This document shows positions 50,652-61,389 of a DNA stretch of 64,000 nucleotides, in pieces. The translations under genes were made by a program, and so were the position numbers. Within the stretch, counting starts at the first letter, position 1, and every line of letters begins with the position of its first letter. The notes under the pieces are model-generated. The model made no database searches, was not told the DNA's origin, and saw nothing but the letters and a program-made list of their open reading frames with translations. This DNA comes from Arion vulgaris. Its lineage: Eukaryota > Mollusca > Gastropoda > Stylommatophora > Arionidae. The stretch is taken from contig CM036764.1 of NCBI GenBank assembly GCA_020796225.1, positions 25,704,233-25,768,232 on the forward strand, in the 5' to 3' direction.

Positions 50652-52330
50652 CTATATACGTTAATACACATACATGATCACACACACATACTTCAACACA
50701 CACACACTTCAACACACACACATACTTCAACACACACATATATACTTCCAAAAAAAACACATACTTCAACAAATACATACTTCAGCACACATATACTTTA
50801 CCACACACATACTTCAGCAGACTTACTTCAGTACACACATACTTCAGCACACATACTTCAACACATACATACTTCAGCACACATATACTTTAGCACACAC
50901 ATACTTCAGCAAACCTACTTCAGTACACATATACTTCAGCACACATACTTCAACACATACATACTTCAGCACACATATACTTTAGCACACACATACTTCA
51001 GCAGACTTACTTCAGTACACACATACTTCAGCACACATATTTCAACACATATATACTTTAGCACATACATATTTCAAACACATATACTTCAGCACACACA
51101 CTTCAGCACATACATACTTCAGCACACACACTTCAACACACACATACTTCAGTACACACATACTTCAGCACACATACTTCAGCACACACATATTTCAGCA
51201 CACATATTTCAGCACACACATACTTCAACACACACATATTTCAGCACACATATTTCAACACATACATACTTCAGCACACATATTTCAGCACACACATACT
51301 TTAGCACATACATAATTTAGCACACGCATACTTCAGCACATACATACCTTAGCACACACATACTTCGGCACACACATATACTTCAACACACATATATACT
51401 TCAACACACACATATACATCAATACACACATCTATTTCAACACACACATAGATACGACACTAATATACTCCAATACTCACATACATACAACATGCCCATA
51501 CGTACAACACTCACATACATTCAACACACATACATACAACACTCACATACATACAGCACACATATATATACACTACTCACATACATACACCACTCACAAA
51601 CTTACGACACTCACACACATACAACACTCAGATACATACAGCACACAGATATATACACTACTCACATACAAACAACACACACATATATACAACACACACA
51701 CCCATACATACAACACTCCCATACAAACAACACTCCCATACATACATTACTCCCATACATACAACAGTCAAGTACATACAACCCTCACATACAAACAACA
51801 CTCACGTAAATATAACACTCCCGTAAATACAACACTCACATACATACAACACTCATATACATACAACACTCACATACATACAACACTCAAACACATACAA
51901 CACCCACATACATACAACACTCAAACACATTCAACACTCATATACATACAACACTCAAACACATACAACACTCACATACATACATCACTCACATACATAC
52001 AACACCGATATACATACAACACTCACATACATACATGCATACAACACTCAGATACATACAACACTCACATGCATACAACACTCAGGTGCTCCAAGACACT
52101 GATACATCAACACTGATATACATACAACACTCACATACATACAACACTCACATACGTACAACACTCACATACATACAACACAGATACATACAACACTCAG
52201 ATACACACAACACTCACGTACATACAACACTCACATACATACATACATACAACACTCACATGCATGCAACACTCAAATACATACAACACTCACATACATA
52301 CAACACTCAGGTGCTCCAAGACGCTGGTAC
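50652..52330. repeat. 1.7-kb G-poor repeat tract
   Basis: First half: variants of CACACATACTTCAG (50652-51400). Second half: CACATACATACAACACT at about 17-bp spacing (51480-52310), with two copies of a distinctive CAGGTGCTCCAAGAC.CTG.TACATC insert (52081 and 52306). The plus strand has almost no G outside CAG and CTCAG words. Confidence 0.95.
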
Positions 52331-53290
52331 ATCAACAAACCTATACACAGACAGCCTGAAACACACTTCTCCAAATTGAGGTCAACACCTGAACTTTGCA
52401 CAAGTGGTGTCCATATTGCTGTCACTTAAGTATCTAAAACCTGCCGACTTCAAGCTTTCTTTTTCCATGAAAAGGTAGAACACTCAGTACCAAGGCAATT
52501 GCTTTCATTTTGTTACGTTTTTTTTTCTTTTTCTCTAAAATTGTTGTGTATTGGCTTGGGAGTTGCTGTTTTTTATGTCTTCGTTTTCATCCTATCTCGT
52601 TAGGTTTGAAGGCAGAAATCCAATCTTCCTAAATCTGTCATTCTATTTAAGACTGTTATTCATACGATTGTGCTTTTCTTTACGAATTCTTCTCCTCTTC
52701 TCTCTCTCTCTCTCTCTTTCTAGTTTCTTTTACAACCTGGTTGGAGCATAGTCCCTCAACCAACTAATGAAATGTTCATTGCTGGTTGGATTTTATAGCT
52801 AAAGGTTTCTACCGGATGGGTTAGTTAATATGTGTTAATAATTAGCAAACTTGTGAATACTTATGTAACTGTTAAGAACTGAACAACCTGATCCTTTACT
52901 GTACAAATATTTCAGAAATATTTCTATAAGACCAGACCGCTGGTGTCAGAGTTGTATGTTTGGAAACAGGTAATTAAGCATTCGGTTTAGACCCAAAAAA
53001 ATAAGTTTATCATATTAAGAAATGTAAAAGAAATAAAATGTTGATGTCTTTTAGTTCGAAACATTTCCTGAAGACAGGTGTCTTCTCAATCAAACATGTC
53101 ATCAATCGATCAATGTCTCGTGTTATTGATTATGCATTTAGGGGAATGTAAACCCAAGACCCCAGTCTCCTGCATTTAGTTTTGTATTTATAGTTATATC
53201 TAGAACGTTCTACTTGTTGAATATCGGAGACTTTTGAAAACATTCGAATGTTGGATCATAAATTTTATGTAGCTAGCAAGAACATGCAGA
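52331..53290. other. No recognised gene; short (CT)n
   Basis: (CT)n at about 52698-52718. No coding or repeat signal otherwise. Confidence 0.4.
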
Positions 53291-53299
53291 TATCACTCT

Positions 53300-53901
53300 G
53301 GCATCTAAAATAAAAATTAACAGAGCAGTTTACATATTTAGGTAGCAATTTTGATTGCAGAGGAAATGTTAAAAAGAAATTATGATACGAATTGGCAAAG
53401 CAACGTCAGCTTTTAAAAGTCTAAATAAAATATGGAACTGCAAGTATTAAAACTAAATTACGAATTTTCAATTCAAATGTTGTATCAGTCCTAACATATG
53501 CCAGCGAGAGTTGGAATATGACTAAATATATAGAAAGCAAGTTGAATGCATTTGAAAATAGATGTCTGCGAAAAATAATGAATATAAAATACAACGAATT
53601 CAGGAGAAGTGATGAAATCAGAGAAATGTTTGGTCAACCACTAGTGACATCTGCTATAAGAAAGAGAAGATGGAGATATGTTGGACACACCTTGAGAAGA
53701 AATGATCAACGAATATCAAAGCAGGCATTGAAGTGGGATGCAAAGGGTTCAAGAAAGAGAGGTCGACCTAAGGAGACCCTGAAACGAAATTTGCTGAGAG
53801 AGTCAAGAAATATCGGTCGCAATTTCATGAGGGAGATTGAAGGAGTTGCCCAGGATAGAGCAGTAGGGCGAAATTACTTGCAGACCCTATGTAACGTATA
53901 A
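53300..53901 (+). pseudogene. LINE reverse-transcriptase tail (YVGHTLRRNDQR family)
   Basis: Plus-strand frames: EQFTYLGSNFDCRGNVKKKL, a stop, then RIFNSNVVSVLTYASESW and, from 53518, an open 127-codon stretch with ESKLNAFENRCLRKIMNIKY, RKRRWRYVGHTLRRNDQR, RKRGRPKETLKRNLLRE and GVAQDRAVGRNYLQTLC. Blocks: YLGS thumb, LTY..ESW, FENRCLRKI, GHTLRR, GRPK, AQDR. These mark the end of a non-LTR retrotransposon ORF. The 3' UTR GTAACGTATAATGGTACGAG ends in ATT repeats and is shared with 58727-59121. The catalytic RT core is missing (5' truncation). Confidence 0.88.
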
Positions 53902-53954
53902 TGGTACGAGAGGAATTATTATAATTACATGCATAAAAATGAGCATTTCAACTT

Positions 53955-54190
53955 TCGCCCGTGTTTTGCCAGGGTTCTCAAAAAGGGCAGAGAAGAGTAA
54001 CATTGTGACCTGCAAGGCATGTCGTAAGAGGCGACTGAGGTAGGGGGTCAAGGGAAGCTACCAAGTAAATAAAAAGCGTGGCAGAAATCAGATGTGCTGC
54101 CCTACTTGTTTGCGAATAAGGGGCACAACGCACAAACGCTCTTAGGCTCAGATCGCATACAAATCACAAAGAGTGGTTAACAAGTGGTTA
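53955..54190 (+). mobile_element. SINE-A copy
   Basis: GCCCGTGTTTTGCCAGGGTTC, core GCATGTCGTAAGAGGCGACT, AGAAATCAGATGTGCTGCCC, ATCACAAAGAGTGGTTAAC; the tail is lost after AAGTGGTTAG. Confidence 0.88.
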
Positions 54191-54301
54191 GTCAATGTCA
54201 TCCAATAGACTTATTCTCCCCAGATCGCACATGAATCTTGAATTTTCTTTTATAAATCATGCGGTTTATTAGTGAACATAATAGCAGATATAATACGTCA
54301 A

Positions 54302-55858
54302 ATAGATGCAGAGAACGTCCGACTTCATGAAGATAGATGCAGAGAACGTCCGACATCATGAAGATAGATACAGAGAATCTCACACATCATGAAGATAGAT
54401 GCAGAGAATCTCCCACATCATGAAGATAGATGCAGAGAATCTCCCACATCATGAAGATAGATGCAGAGAATCTCCCACATCATGAAGATAGATGCAGAGA
54501 ATCTCCTACATCATGAAGATAGATGCAAAGAACCTCCCACATCATGAAAATAGATGCAGAGAATCTCCCACATCATGAAGATAGATACAGAAAACCTATA
54601 ACATCATGAAGATAGATGCAGAGAACTTCTAACATCATGAAGATAGATGCAGAGAATCTCCCACATCATGAAGATAGATGCAGAGAATCTCCTACATCAT
54701 GAAGATAGATGCAGAGAATCTCCTACATCATGAAGATAGATGCAAAGAACCTCCCACATCATGAAAATAGATGCAGAGAATCTCCCACATCATGAAGATA
54801 GATACAGAAAACCTATAACATCATGAAGATAGATGCAGAGAACTTCTAACATCATGAAGATAGATGCAGAGAATCTCCCACATCATGAAGATAGATACAG
54901 AAAACCTATAACATCATGAAGATAGATGCAGAGAATCTCCCACATAATGAAGATAGATGTAGAGAATCTCCCACATCATGAAGATATATACAATCTCCCA
55001 TATCATGAAGATAGATACAGAGAATCTCCCACATCATGAATATAGATGCAGAGAACTTCTAACATCATGATGATAGATACAGAAAACATATAACATCATG
55101 AAGATAGATGCAGAGAATCTCCTACATCATGAAGATAGATGCAGAGAATCTCCTACATCATGAAGATAGATGTAGACAATCTCCATCATGAAGATAGATA
55201 CAGAGAACCTCTAACATCATGAAGATAGATACAGAAAACCTCTAACATCATGAAGATAGATACAGAGAACCTCTAACATCATGAAGATAGATACAGAAAA
55301 CCTATAACATCATGAAGATAGATGCAGAGAATCTCCCACATCATGAAGATAGATGCAGAGAATCTCCCACATCATGAAGATAGATGCAGAGAATCTCCTA
55401 CATCATGAAGATAGATGCAGAGAAGAATCTCCCACATCATGAAGATAGATGAAGAGAACCTCTAACATCATGAGGATAGATGCAGAGAACCTCTAACATC
55501 ATGAAGATAGATGCATAGAACCTCTAACATCATGAAGATAGATACAGAGAACCTCCGACATCATGAAGATAGATGTAGAGAATCTCCCACATCATGAAGA
55601 TATATGCAGAGAAGAATCTCCCACATCATGAAGATAGATGAAGAGAACCTCTAACATCATGAGGATAGATGCAGAGAACCTCTAACATCATGAAGATAGA
55701 TGCAGAGAACCTCTAACATCATGAGGATAGATGCAGAGAACCTCTAACATCATAAAGATAGATGCAGAGAACCTCTAACATCATGAAGATAGATGCATAG
55801 AACCTCTAACATCATGAAGATAGATACAGAGAATCTCCGACATCATGAAGATAGATGC
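54302..55858. repeat. 31-bp minisatellite, about 50 units
   Basis: CATCATGAAGATAGATGCAG then AGAATCTCCCA, with many variants (CTCTAA, CTATAA, CTCCGA). Groups of variant units recur in the same order (for example the blocks at 54500-54640 and 54720-54870), showing segmental duplication within the array. Confidence 0.95.
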
Positions 55859-56016
55859 ACAAAACGCTTAGGTTCACCAGCTGTTATGTGCTAAAGTCCA
55901 GAATGAAATGTTCAACTCGGATATAGGCACACCGTTTTGAATATTGTTTCTACACAGTTATACGCTAATGCAGAGTATTATGCTAAAGTAATACTATAAA
56001 ACCAGTGAGAAAACAT
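55859..56016. other. No recognised feature
   Basis: Unique sequence. Confidence 0.3.
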
Positions 56017-56135
56017 GCGTTGACCACATTGTGACTATGATCATCATACATGTATTAAGTGACCACATTGTGACTATGATCATCATACATGTATTAAGTG
56101 ATTACATTGTGACTATGATCATCATACATGTATTA
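56017..56135. repeat. 39-bp tandem repeat, three units
   Basis: ACATTGTGACTATGATCATC then ATACATGTATTAAGTGACC. Confidence 0.95.
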
Positions 56136-56153
56136 TTTGTTACATGTCTTTAA

Positions 56154-56558
56154 CCGTGGTCTCCGATAACATACGGCCGGCGGGCTCAGGTAAATATTAT
56201 AGGAAATAAGACCAAAACTATCACGTGATCTTCACATTCCAATGTTGTTGTTGTATATAGACAATTTAATTTTCAAAACAACACAACATGTGAAATCAAG
56301 GTTATATTATGTTAGAAATTCAGTTTAAAGATAAGTAATATCAATATTATGTTATAAATTCAGTTTAAAGATAAGTAATATCAATATTATTAACATTTTT
56401 CATCAATAATTAACCATGAATGCATAGAATTGAGAAAATTGTTTTTTAAAAAAGCGTGCAGTGTTCTATCAACCATATACAAAAACCAATTCCCATTAAA
56501 CAGGAGTTTTTGATTTCTCCTCTGAGCTAGTCGGCCTTCTGTTGCCGGGGGATACTCT
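56154..56558. mobile_element. TTAA-flanked element (family L), 405 bp
   Basis: TTAA at 56150-56153 and 56559-56562. Homologous in reverse to 32481-32838: CCGTGGTCTCCGATAACATACG at the left, CTGAGCTAGTCGGCC and GCCGGGGGATACTCT at the right. A 40-bp segment (AAATTCAGTTTAAAGATAAG) is tandemly duplicated inside (56309-56390), accounting for much of the extra length. Confidence 0.85.
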
Positions 56559-56779
56559 TTAACATAATAATAAACGCGAGAATATCATTCATTTGAGAAA
56601 CAACTTGACAAAAATGCATTACTACTCACACTCAACTGCACACCACCTGTTATTATATTTCAGCAGGTAGAGGTATTTATAAGGTGTATTACCAATAACA
56701 AAACTTATACAACTAAACACAGTGTGGAATGGAATTGATTTGAAACCAAAGATCAGAATACTGGGAGCATGGTCGTTCC

Positions 56780-57000
56780 CAATTCTTTCATGATTTTCTT
56801 GCAAACAATGCCCCGACTCAATCTGGCAGAAGTATGGACAGAGCCGATGCCATCAATGCAGTACGCTCTCATTTATGTGATGTGGGAGAGTCTTAGACAC
56901 TGGAACTAGTTCGAGAATTAGGAGTTAAGTTTTGACATGCCAGACATTGTCATCTTCGTGGTAGAGAGAGCAGATATACTAATTAACTTCTCGTAAGTAC
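56780..57000 (+). pseudogene. Second copy of the unknown ORF of 9333-9776
   Basis: The frame reads LANNAPTQSGRSMDRADAIN, AVRSHLCDVGES, a stop, LVRELGVKF, a stop, then RGRESRYTN and LLVST, aligning end to end with codons in the 9540-9740 segment. Three stops show it is dead. It starts close after SINE-free sequence and is followed at about 57110 by a LINE tail. Confidence 0.55.
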
Positions 57001-57180
57001 TTGAGCAAATGGACTTTAGGATGGCTGCTACAGCGGAGGACAAAGTACGTATGGGAATGCTCAATATGACACGGCATCAATCGCATAATATAACATAGCA
57101 TTTCAAGTGGCAACGTATGTGTGTGAAACATAGACATTCAATAGGACAGTGGAACAGCATACATGTGCTGTTGAATATAA

Positions 57181-57942
57181 CGGTACGTGACGTTTTGGCG
57201 CCGCCGTTTTGGCGCGACCGTTTTGGCGCGACCGTTTTGGCGCAGGACGTTTTGGCGCAGGGCGTTTTGGCGCACAAATTCCTCAATAAATTTCAATAAC
57301 CTTAATATTATTTTAATTTTTAGTGTACATGTATATTAACTCTAATGAAACAATATACTTATACATCAGCGTTTATTGGAACAAATGCCAGGTGTCTGAA
57401 TTATATCATCAGCCGTTTCATTGGAGATGATCGAGAATTGACACGCTGACCGACTGAGTGTCACATCTTGTTCATCACAAATGTCAGAAATCCTGCTCCT
57501 TCCAAATGTTAATAGATTGACCCGTTTACTTACGTAATAGTATTTGGTGTTATGTGCATGTCACATCTTGTCCATCGAAAATGTTCCGTCAAAGCGTGGC
57601 AAACAAAAGTTGAATCACGAAGGATACTTTTATGTGTTCGATAAGTTCAGTGCAGACCATTCCAAGAAGTTCTGGCGATGTGAGCTGAAGAACGAATGCA
57701 AGGCCCGTTTACACACTACAGTAGATAATGATCGAGTTCTGATGCAGATGAACCAGCATAGTCACGGAAGTGTTAAGTTAAATATGAAGTTATTTTTAAA
57801 TGGCGCCAAAACGGCTCTGCGCCAAAAAAATCCTGCGCCAAAACGGTCGCGCCAAAACGGATCTGCGCCAAAAAAATCCAGCGCCAAAACGGTCGCGCCA
57901 AAACGGTCGCGCCAAAACGGCGGCGCCAAAAAGTCCTGCTTC
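57181..57942. mobile_element. Mutator-like (MULE-type) element, internally deleted, 762 bp
   Basis: Flanked by a perfect 10-bp duplication TTGAATATAA (57171-57180, 57943-57952); the uninterrupted LINE copy at 58130 shows the empty site. Long inverted termini are built of repeated GTTTTGGCGC words: five or six at the left (57190-57275) and about nine in reverse at the right (57800-57935). About 50 bp (TTTTGGCGCCGCCG onwards) are identical between ends. The interior encodes a FLYWCH finger but no transposase. The duplication length and FLYWCH association fit Mutator-like transposons (family knowledge). Confidence 0.8.
57544..57780 (+). CDS. FLYWCH zinc-finger domain inside the MULE-type element
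   Basis: Open from ATG 57544. Residues 13-76 fit the FLYWCH pattern: a start VPSKRGKQKL, then GYFYVFDKF, the FWRC motif (Trp44, Cys46), Cys52 in NEC, ARLHT (55-58) and the His pair QHSH (72 and 74), giving Cys-Cys-His-His ligands with none missing. FLYWCH fingers bind DNA and are found N-terminal to the transposase of some animal Mutator-like elements. Here the frame runs directly into the right terminal repeats (Lys-Arg-Ser-Arg-Gln-Asn-Gly repeats to codon 130 and beyond), so the DDE transposase has been lost. The start codon is uncertain; the first dozen residues do not belong to the domain. Confidence 0.7.
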
Positions 57943-58104
57943 TTGAATATAAGTATCCCAGAAGATTCCTTCGTTTACTATGTACGTAGAGAACAAATAA
58001 ATATATCCATATAGACTCACAAGTAAAGAAAACAAGTACATGTTACAAATAAAAATAAGAAAATTGAGATATTGTGTACATATAATAAGCATGTACATTT
58101 AATA

Positions 58105-58495
58105 AAGCAGTGGAAAAACATATATGTGCTTTTGAATATAAGTATTACAGAAGAGTCCTTCGTATATCTTGGTCAGAGAAGAGAACAAATAGATCTATCC
58201 AGAAAGAACGCAAAATCAAAGGAAACTGGCTGATGCTACACATAAGGAAAAGAAAATTGAGATATTTTGGACATATAAAAAGACATGAAGGGCTGGAGAA
58301 GACCATCATGGAAGGAGACATACCGGCAAAGAGAAGAAGAGGACGACCACGGAGAAGATGGATTCAGGATGTGACTGATGTTTTGAACATGACGGCTGCA
58401 GAGGCAGGACATCTGGTCTATGAGAGAGAGAAATTCCGGAGGATTGTTGGAGTGGCAAAGTTCTGCTCAGGACAAGCTATTTGATAATGATAATA
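58105..58495 (+). pseudogene. LINE ORF end (GHIKRHEGLEK family), intact 124 codons
   Basis: Open from 58110: YYRRVLRISWSEKRTN, SIQKERKIKGNWLMLHIRK, RKLRYFGHIKRHEGLEKTI, GDIPAKRRRGRPRRRWIQDV and LNMTAAEAGHLVYEREKFRR, then KFCSGQAI and TGA. The layout (RISW...TN, KL.YFGH, GRPRRRW, A..R) is that of the C-terminal end of a non-LTR retrotransposon ORF. 5' truncated; no RT core. Confidence 0.85.
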
Positions 58496-58712
58496 AGAAA
58501 CAGAGTGTTGAAGAAGATCTTTACGGAAGAAGTCATCCTGGCAAAGAGGAGAAGGGAAAGACCACGGAGACGATTAATTCAGGATGTGACAGATAATTTC
58601 AGTATGCCGCCTGCAGAGGCTGGACATCTGACCTAAGAGAGAGAGAGATTATCAGAATCATTGGTAGGGTGGCAACTTTCTGCTTAGGACAAGCTATTTC
58701 GTGATGAATACT
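58496..58712 (+). pseudogene. LINE tail, second partial copy in tandem
   Basis: Repeats the last part of the preceding unit: GAAGTCATCCTGGCAAAGAGG, CCACGGAGACGATTAATTCAGG, CCTGCAGAGGCTGGACATC and GACAAGCTATTTCGTGATG. Diverged, with stops. With the split copy upstream it makes three related tails in 1.6 kb. Confidence 0.8.
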
Positions 58713-58726
58713 TATGATCACGTTTA

Positions 58727-59121
58727 AGTGTGGCATTATTGATAAAGATATAGAAAGCAGGTTGAATGCATTTGAAAATAGATGTCTGCAAAAAATAATA
58801 AACATAAAATGGAACGAATTCAGGAGAAGTTATGTAATCAGAGAAATGTGTGGTCAACCACTAATAATAACTATTATAAAAAGGAGAAGATGGAGATATG
58901 TTGGACACACCTTAAGAAGAAATGATCAAAGAATATCAAAGCAGGCATTGAAGTGGGATACAGAGGGTTCAAGAAAGAGATGACGACCTATGGAGACCCT
59001 GAAACGTACTTTGCTAAGAGAGGGAGGAAATATCGTTCTCAATTCCATGGAAAAGATTGAGCGAGTTGCCCAGGATAGAGCGGCAAGGAGATATTCCTTG
59101 CAGGCCCTATGTAACGTATAA
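58727..59121 (+). pseudogene. LINE ORF end (YVGHTLRRNDQR family), second copy
   Basis: From 58740: DIESRLNAFENRCLQKI, IKWNEFRRS, RRRWRYVGHTLRRNDQR, then GSRKR followed by TGA where the 53518 copy has a Gly codon, then RPMETLKRTLLRE and RVAQDRAARRYSLQALC. Ends GTAACGTATAACGGTACGAG and ATT repeats. About 80 percent identical by eye to the first copy. Confidence 0.88.
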
Positions 59122-59149
59122 CGGTACGAGAGGAATTATTATTATTATA

Positions 59150-59405
59150 TTTTTACTGTCAATACATAACACGTGTTTTTTTATTACAAGGAAGCATTTC
59201 TAAAGCAAACTAGAAAAATACTTTGTCAATATTTTATGTAACCGCAGAAATATGCTATTATCAGATGTTTAATTGACAGTTCAATACATGATATATGTGA
59301 ACAGAAGTTTCAGGATTGTGAATCCTACTCGATAACCAGACTGAGAGAGATGGGTGTCGATATTGGTGCAGTCTTAAAAGAACAACATATCAAATATGCA
59401 AAGAG
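59150..59405. other. No recognised feature
   Basis: AT-rich unique sequence. Confidence 0.4.
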
Positions 59406-59999
59406 GTTGATTAATCAACATCAAACTGGCGTGTCGCCTGTGTGTTGCAGCTGGCGTATCGCCCGTGTGTTGGTGTGTTGCAACTGGTGTATCGCCCGTG
59501 TGTTGGTGTGTTGCAACTGGTGTATCGCCCGTGTGTTGGTGTGTTGCAACTGGCGTATCGCCCGTGTGTTGCAACTAGCGTATCGCCCGTGTGTTGGTGT
59601 GTTGCAACTGGCGTATCGCCCGTGTGTTGCAACTGGTGTATCGCCCGTGTGTTGGTGTTTTGCAACTGGCGTATCGCACGTGTGTTGGTGTGTTGCAGCT
59701 GGCGTATCGCCCGTGTGTTGCAACTGGCGTATCGCCCGTGTGTTGGTGTGTTGCAACTGGCGTATCGCCCGTGTGTTGGTGTGTTGCAACTGGCGTATCG
59801 CACGTGTGTTGGTGTGTTGCAACTGGCGTATCGCCCGTGTGTTTGTGTGTTACAACTGGCGTATCGCCGTGTGTTGGTGTGTTGCAACTGGCGTATCGCC
59901 GTGTGTTGGTGTGTTGTAACTGGCGTATCGCCCGTGTGTTGCAACTGGCGTATCGCCCGTGTGTTGGTGTGTTGCAACTGGCGTATCGCCTGTGTGTTG
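59406..59999. repeat. 31/23-bp minisatellite between repeat C and SINE-A
   Basis: About 22 units of TTGCAACTGGCGTATCGCCC with GTGTGTTGGTGTG; units with GTGTTGGTGTG are 31 bp and those without are 23 bp. The left edge is repeat C (TTGATTAATCAACATC, AACTGGCGTG). The right edge runs into the SINE-A head (GCCTGTGTGTTGCCGGGTCCC). Open frames on both strands are by-products. Confidence 0.93.
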
Positions 60000-60265
60000 C
60001 CGGGTCCCTCAAAGTAAGCAAAACAGAGTAACACTGTGAGCTACAAGGCATGTTGTAAGAGGCAACTAAGTAAGGGGCCTAGTGAAGCTACCCTAGTAAA
60101 AAAAAAATAAGAGCAGCGCAGAAATAGTATGTGCTGGCCTACTTGTAGTTGCATAACGTACAATCGCTCCGAACGTACACTTACCGGGAAGATCACATAC
60201 AAATCACAAAGAGTGGTTTAACAGGTGATCGTTATGTAGTGTTGGAAGAAGAGGAAAGAAGAAGA
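60000..60265 (+). mobile_element. SINE-A copy
   Basis: GCCGGGTCCCTCAAAGTAAGC, core GCATGTTGTAAGAGGCAACT, GCAGAAATAGTATGTGCTGGCC, ATCACAAAGAGTGGTTTAAC and a long GAAGAAGAGGAAAGAAGAAG tail. Confidence 0.88.
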
Positions 60266-60274
60266 AGAAAGAAG

Positions 60275-60385
60275 GAAGACATGGCATGTTGGGTTGTGGA
60301 CGCTGCTGGATGTGTTGAGGCGAGGATCGAAACACCTTTTAACGTGTCCAGAGTGCTATGATGCTAGTCTTCATATGATCTGATG
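60275..60385 (+). mobile_element. Repeat C 3' part
   Basis: GACGCTGCTGGATGTGTTGAGG, CGAGGATCGAAACACC, CGTGTCCAGAGTGCTATGATGC and TAGTCTTCATATGATCTGATG. Confidence 0.75.
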
Positions 60386-60389
60386 GATG

Positions 60390-61380
60390 AATGAAATAGT
60401 GACTTGCGCGATGATTTGGTTTAAAGTGAGAAAGAGTTGCGCAGTTCGTCGATCTTACTCTCTCGCACAATTCCTTCTGTAACTGTTAACTGATATACGG
60501 CTATCCGTGCGCGTGTGTGTGTGTGTGTGTGTGTGTCTGTGCGTATGTATGTTTGTGCGCACGTGAGTGCATAAGTTTGTGTGTGTTCGTTCATGTCTCT
60601 TTGATTATATTCTAATTCATTGTTTCCATCTTGAAATATTTATCAAACGGAAGTAAATATAAAGTCTTAGATCAATCTAAGTACCATTTCCAACATGAAG
60701 TCTGGCTGGAGAGAATCACACATATTTGTTATCTGTTGCCATGTTGGTAAAATGGAACACACCTTTATTTGATTCTTGATGTGATCGGCCCACACGTAGT
60801 GTTGCCCACTTCTTGCTGTCCTTCTATTCAGTTGTCCATCCAGAATTGAATATAATTCAAAGAAGAAACTGATAGTCTAAAAATACCACAACGTGAAAAG
60901 TACAAAATAACAAATTGTAAAGTGGATTTCAGAAACGGAAGTGAGAACACTAACTCAAACCTGTAAATAACTTAAAGGCGAAGATTGTAACTAATTGGGT
61001 ACCAGAAACGTTATTTACATTCTCCGTTATAGTTGTAGCATGTCCTATAGAACACGTGTGTTGTGCAGCACTTAAAAAAACTCTAAACCAAAAACGAGTT
61101 AAAATAGCAGTACTCATCCAGTCATTCCAAAATTACATGAGAAAGCAGTTTCTTTTTACTTGATTTTTCAGTGAAAGTTATTTTTGGTGGAAATCTTAAC
61201 AACCATGATCAGTCTACCTAGAGCCATATCTTTGTTTAAATTTTACAACGTTTGTTAATATTTGGTTGAGAAATGTACTTGACGCTTGCCTTGTAACAGG
61301 AATATCCTTAATAGTTGTATGCGTCTATTGTGTACAATAGTTCCTAATGTAGACGAAGATATTACAGTGTTTTATAAGTT
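60390..61380. other. Unassigned; (GT)n and one exon-like segment
   Basis: (GT)n at about 60508-60536. On the minus strand, 60763-60868 is open for 35 codons (including ILDGQLNRRTARSGQHYVW) between a possible acceptor (TTTTTAGACTATCAG) and donor (AAAG then GTGTGT). No family was recognised and no partner exon found. Confidence 0.25.
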
Positions 61381-61389
61381 TACTTTGTA

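Larger units (their letters stand above)
57120..58090 (+). pseudogene. LINE tail split by a Mutator-like element
   Basis: 57120-57180 (GTGGAACAGCATACATGTGC, TGTTGAATATAA) and 57943-58090 (TTGAATATAAGTATCCCAG, AAGATTCCTTCGTTTAC, AAATAAGAAAATTGAGATATTG) align consecutively with 58105-58270 of the GHIKRHEGLEK LINE. The 762 bases between are an insertion. Confidence 0.85.

Noticed and set aside
50674..52379. His/Thr-rich ORFs of 103-114 codons
   Set aside because: Low-complexity CA-rich repeat translated in the one frame that avoids stops.
59350..60051. Several overlapping ORFs of 133-207 codons on both strands
   Set aside because: Products of the 31/23-bp minisatellite; the peptides are pure repeat (such as CWCVATGVSP) and occur in multiple frames.
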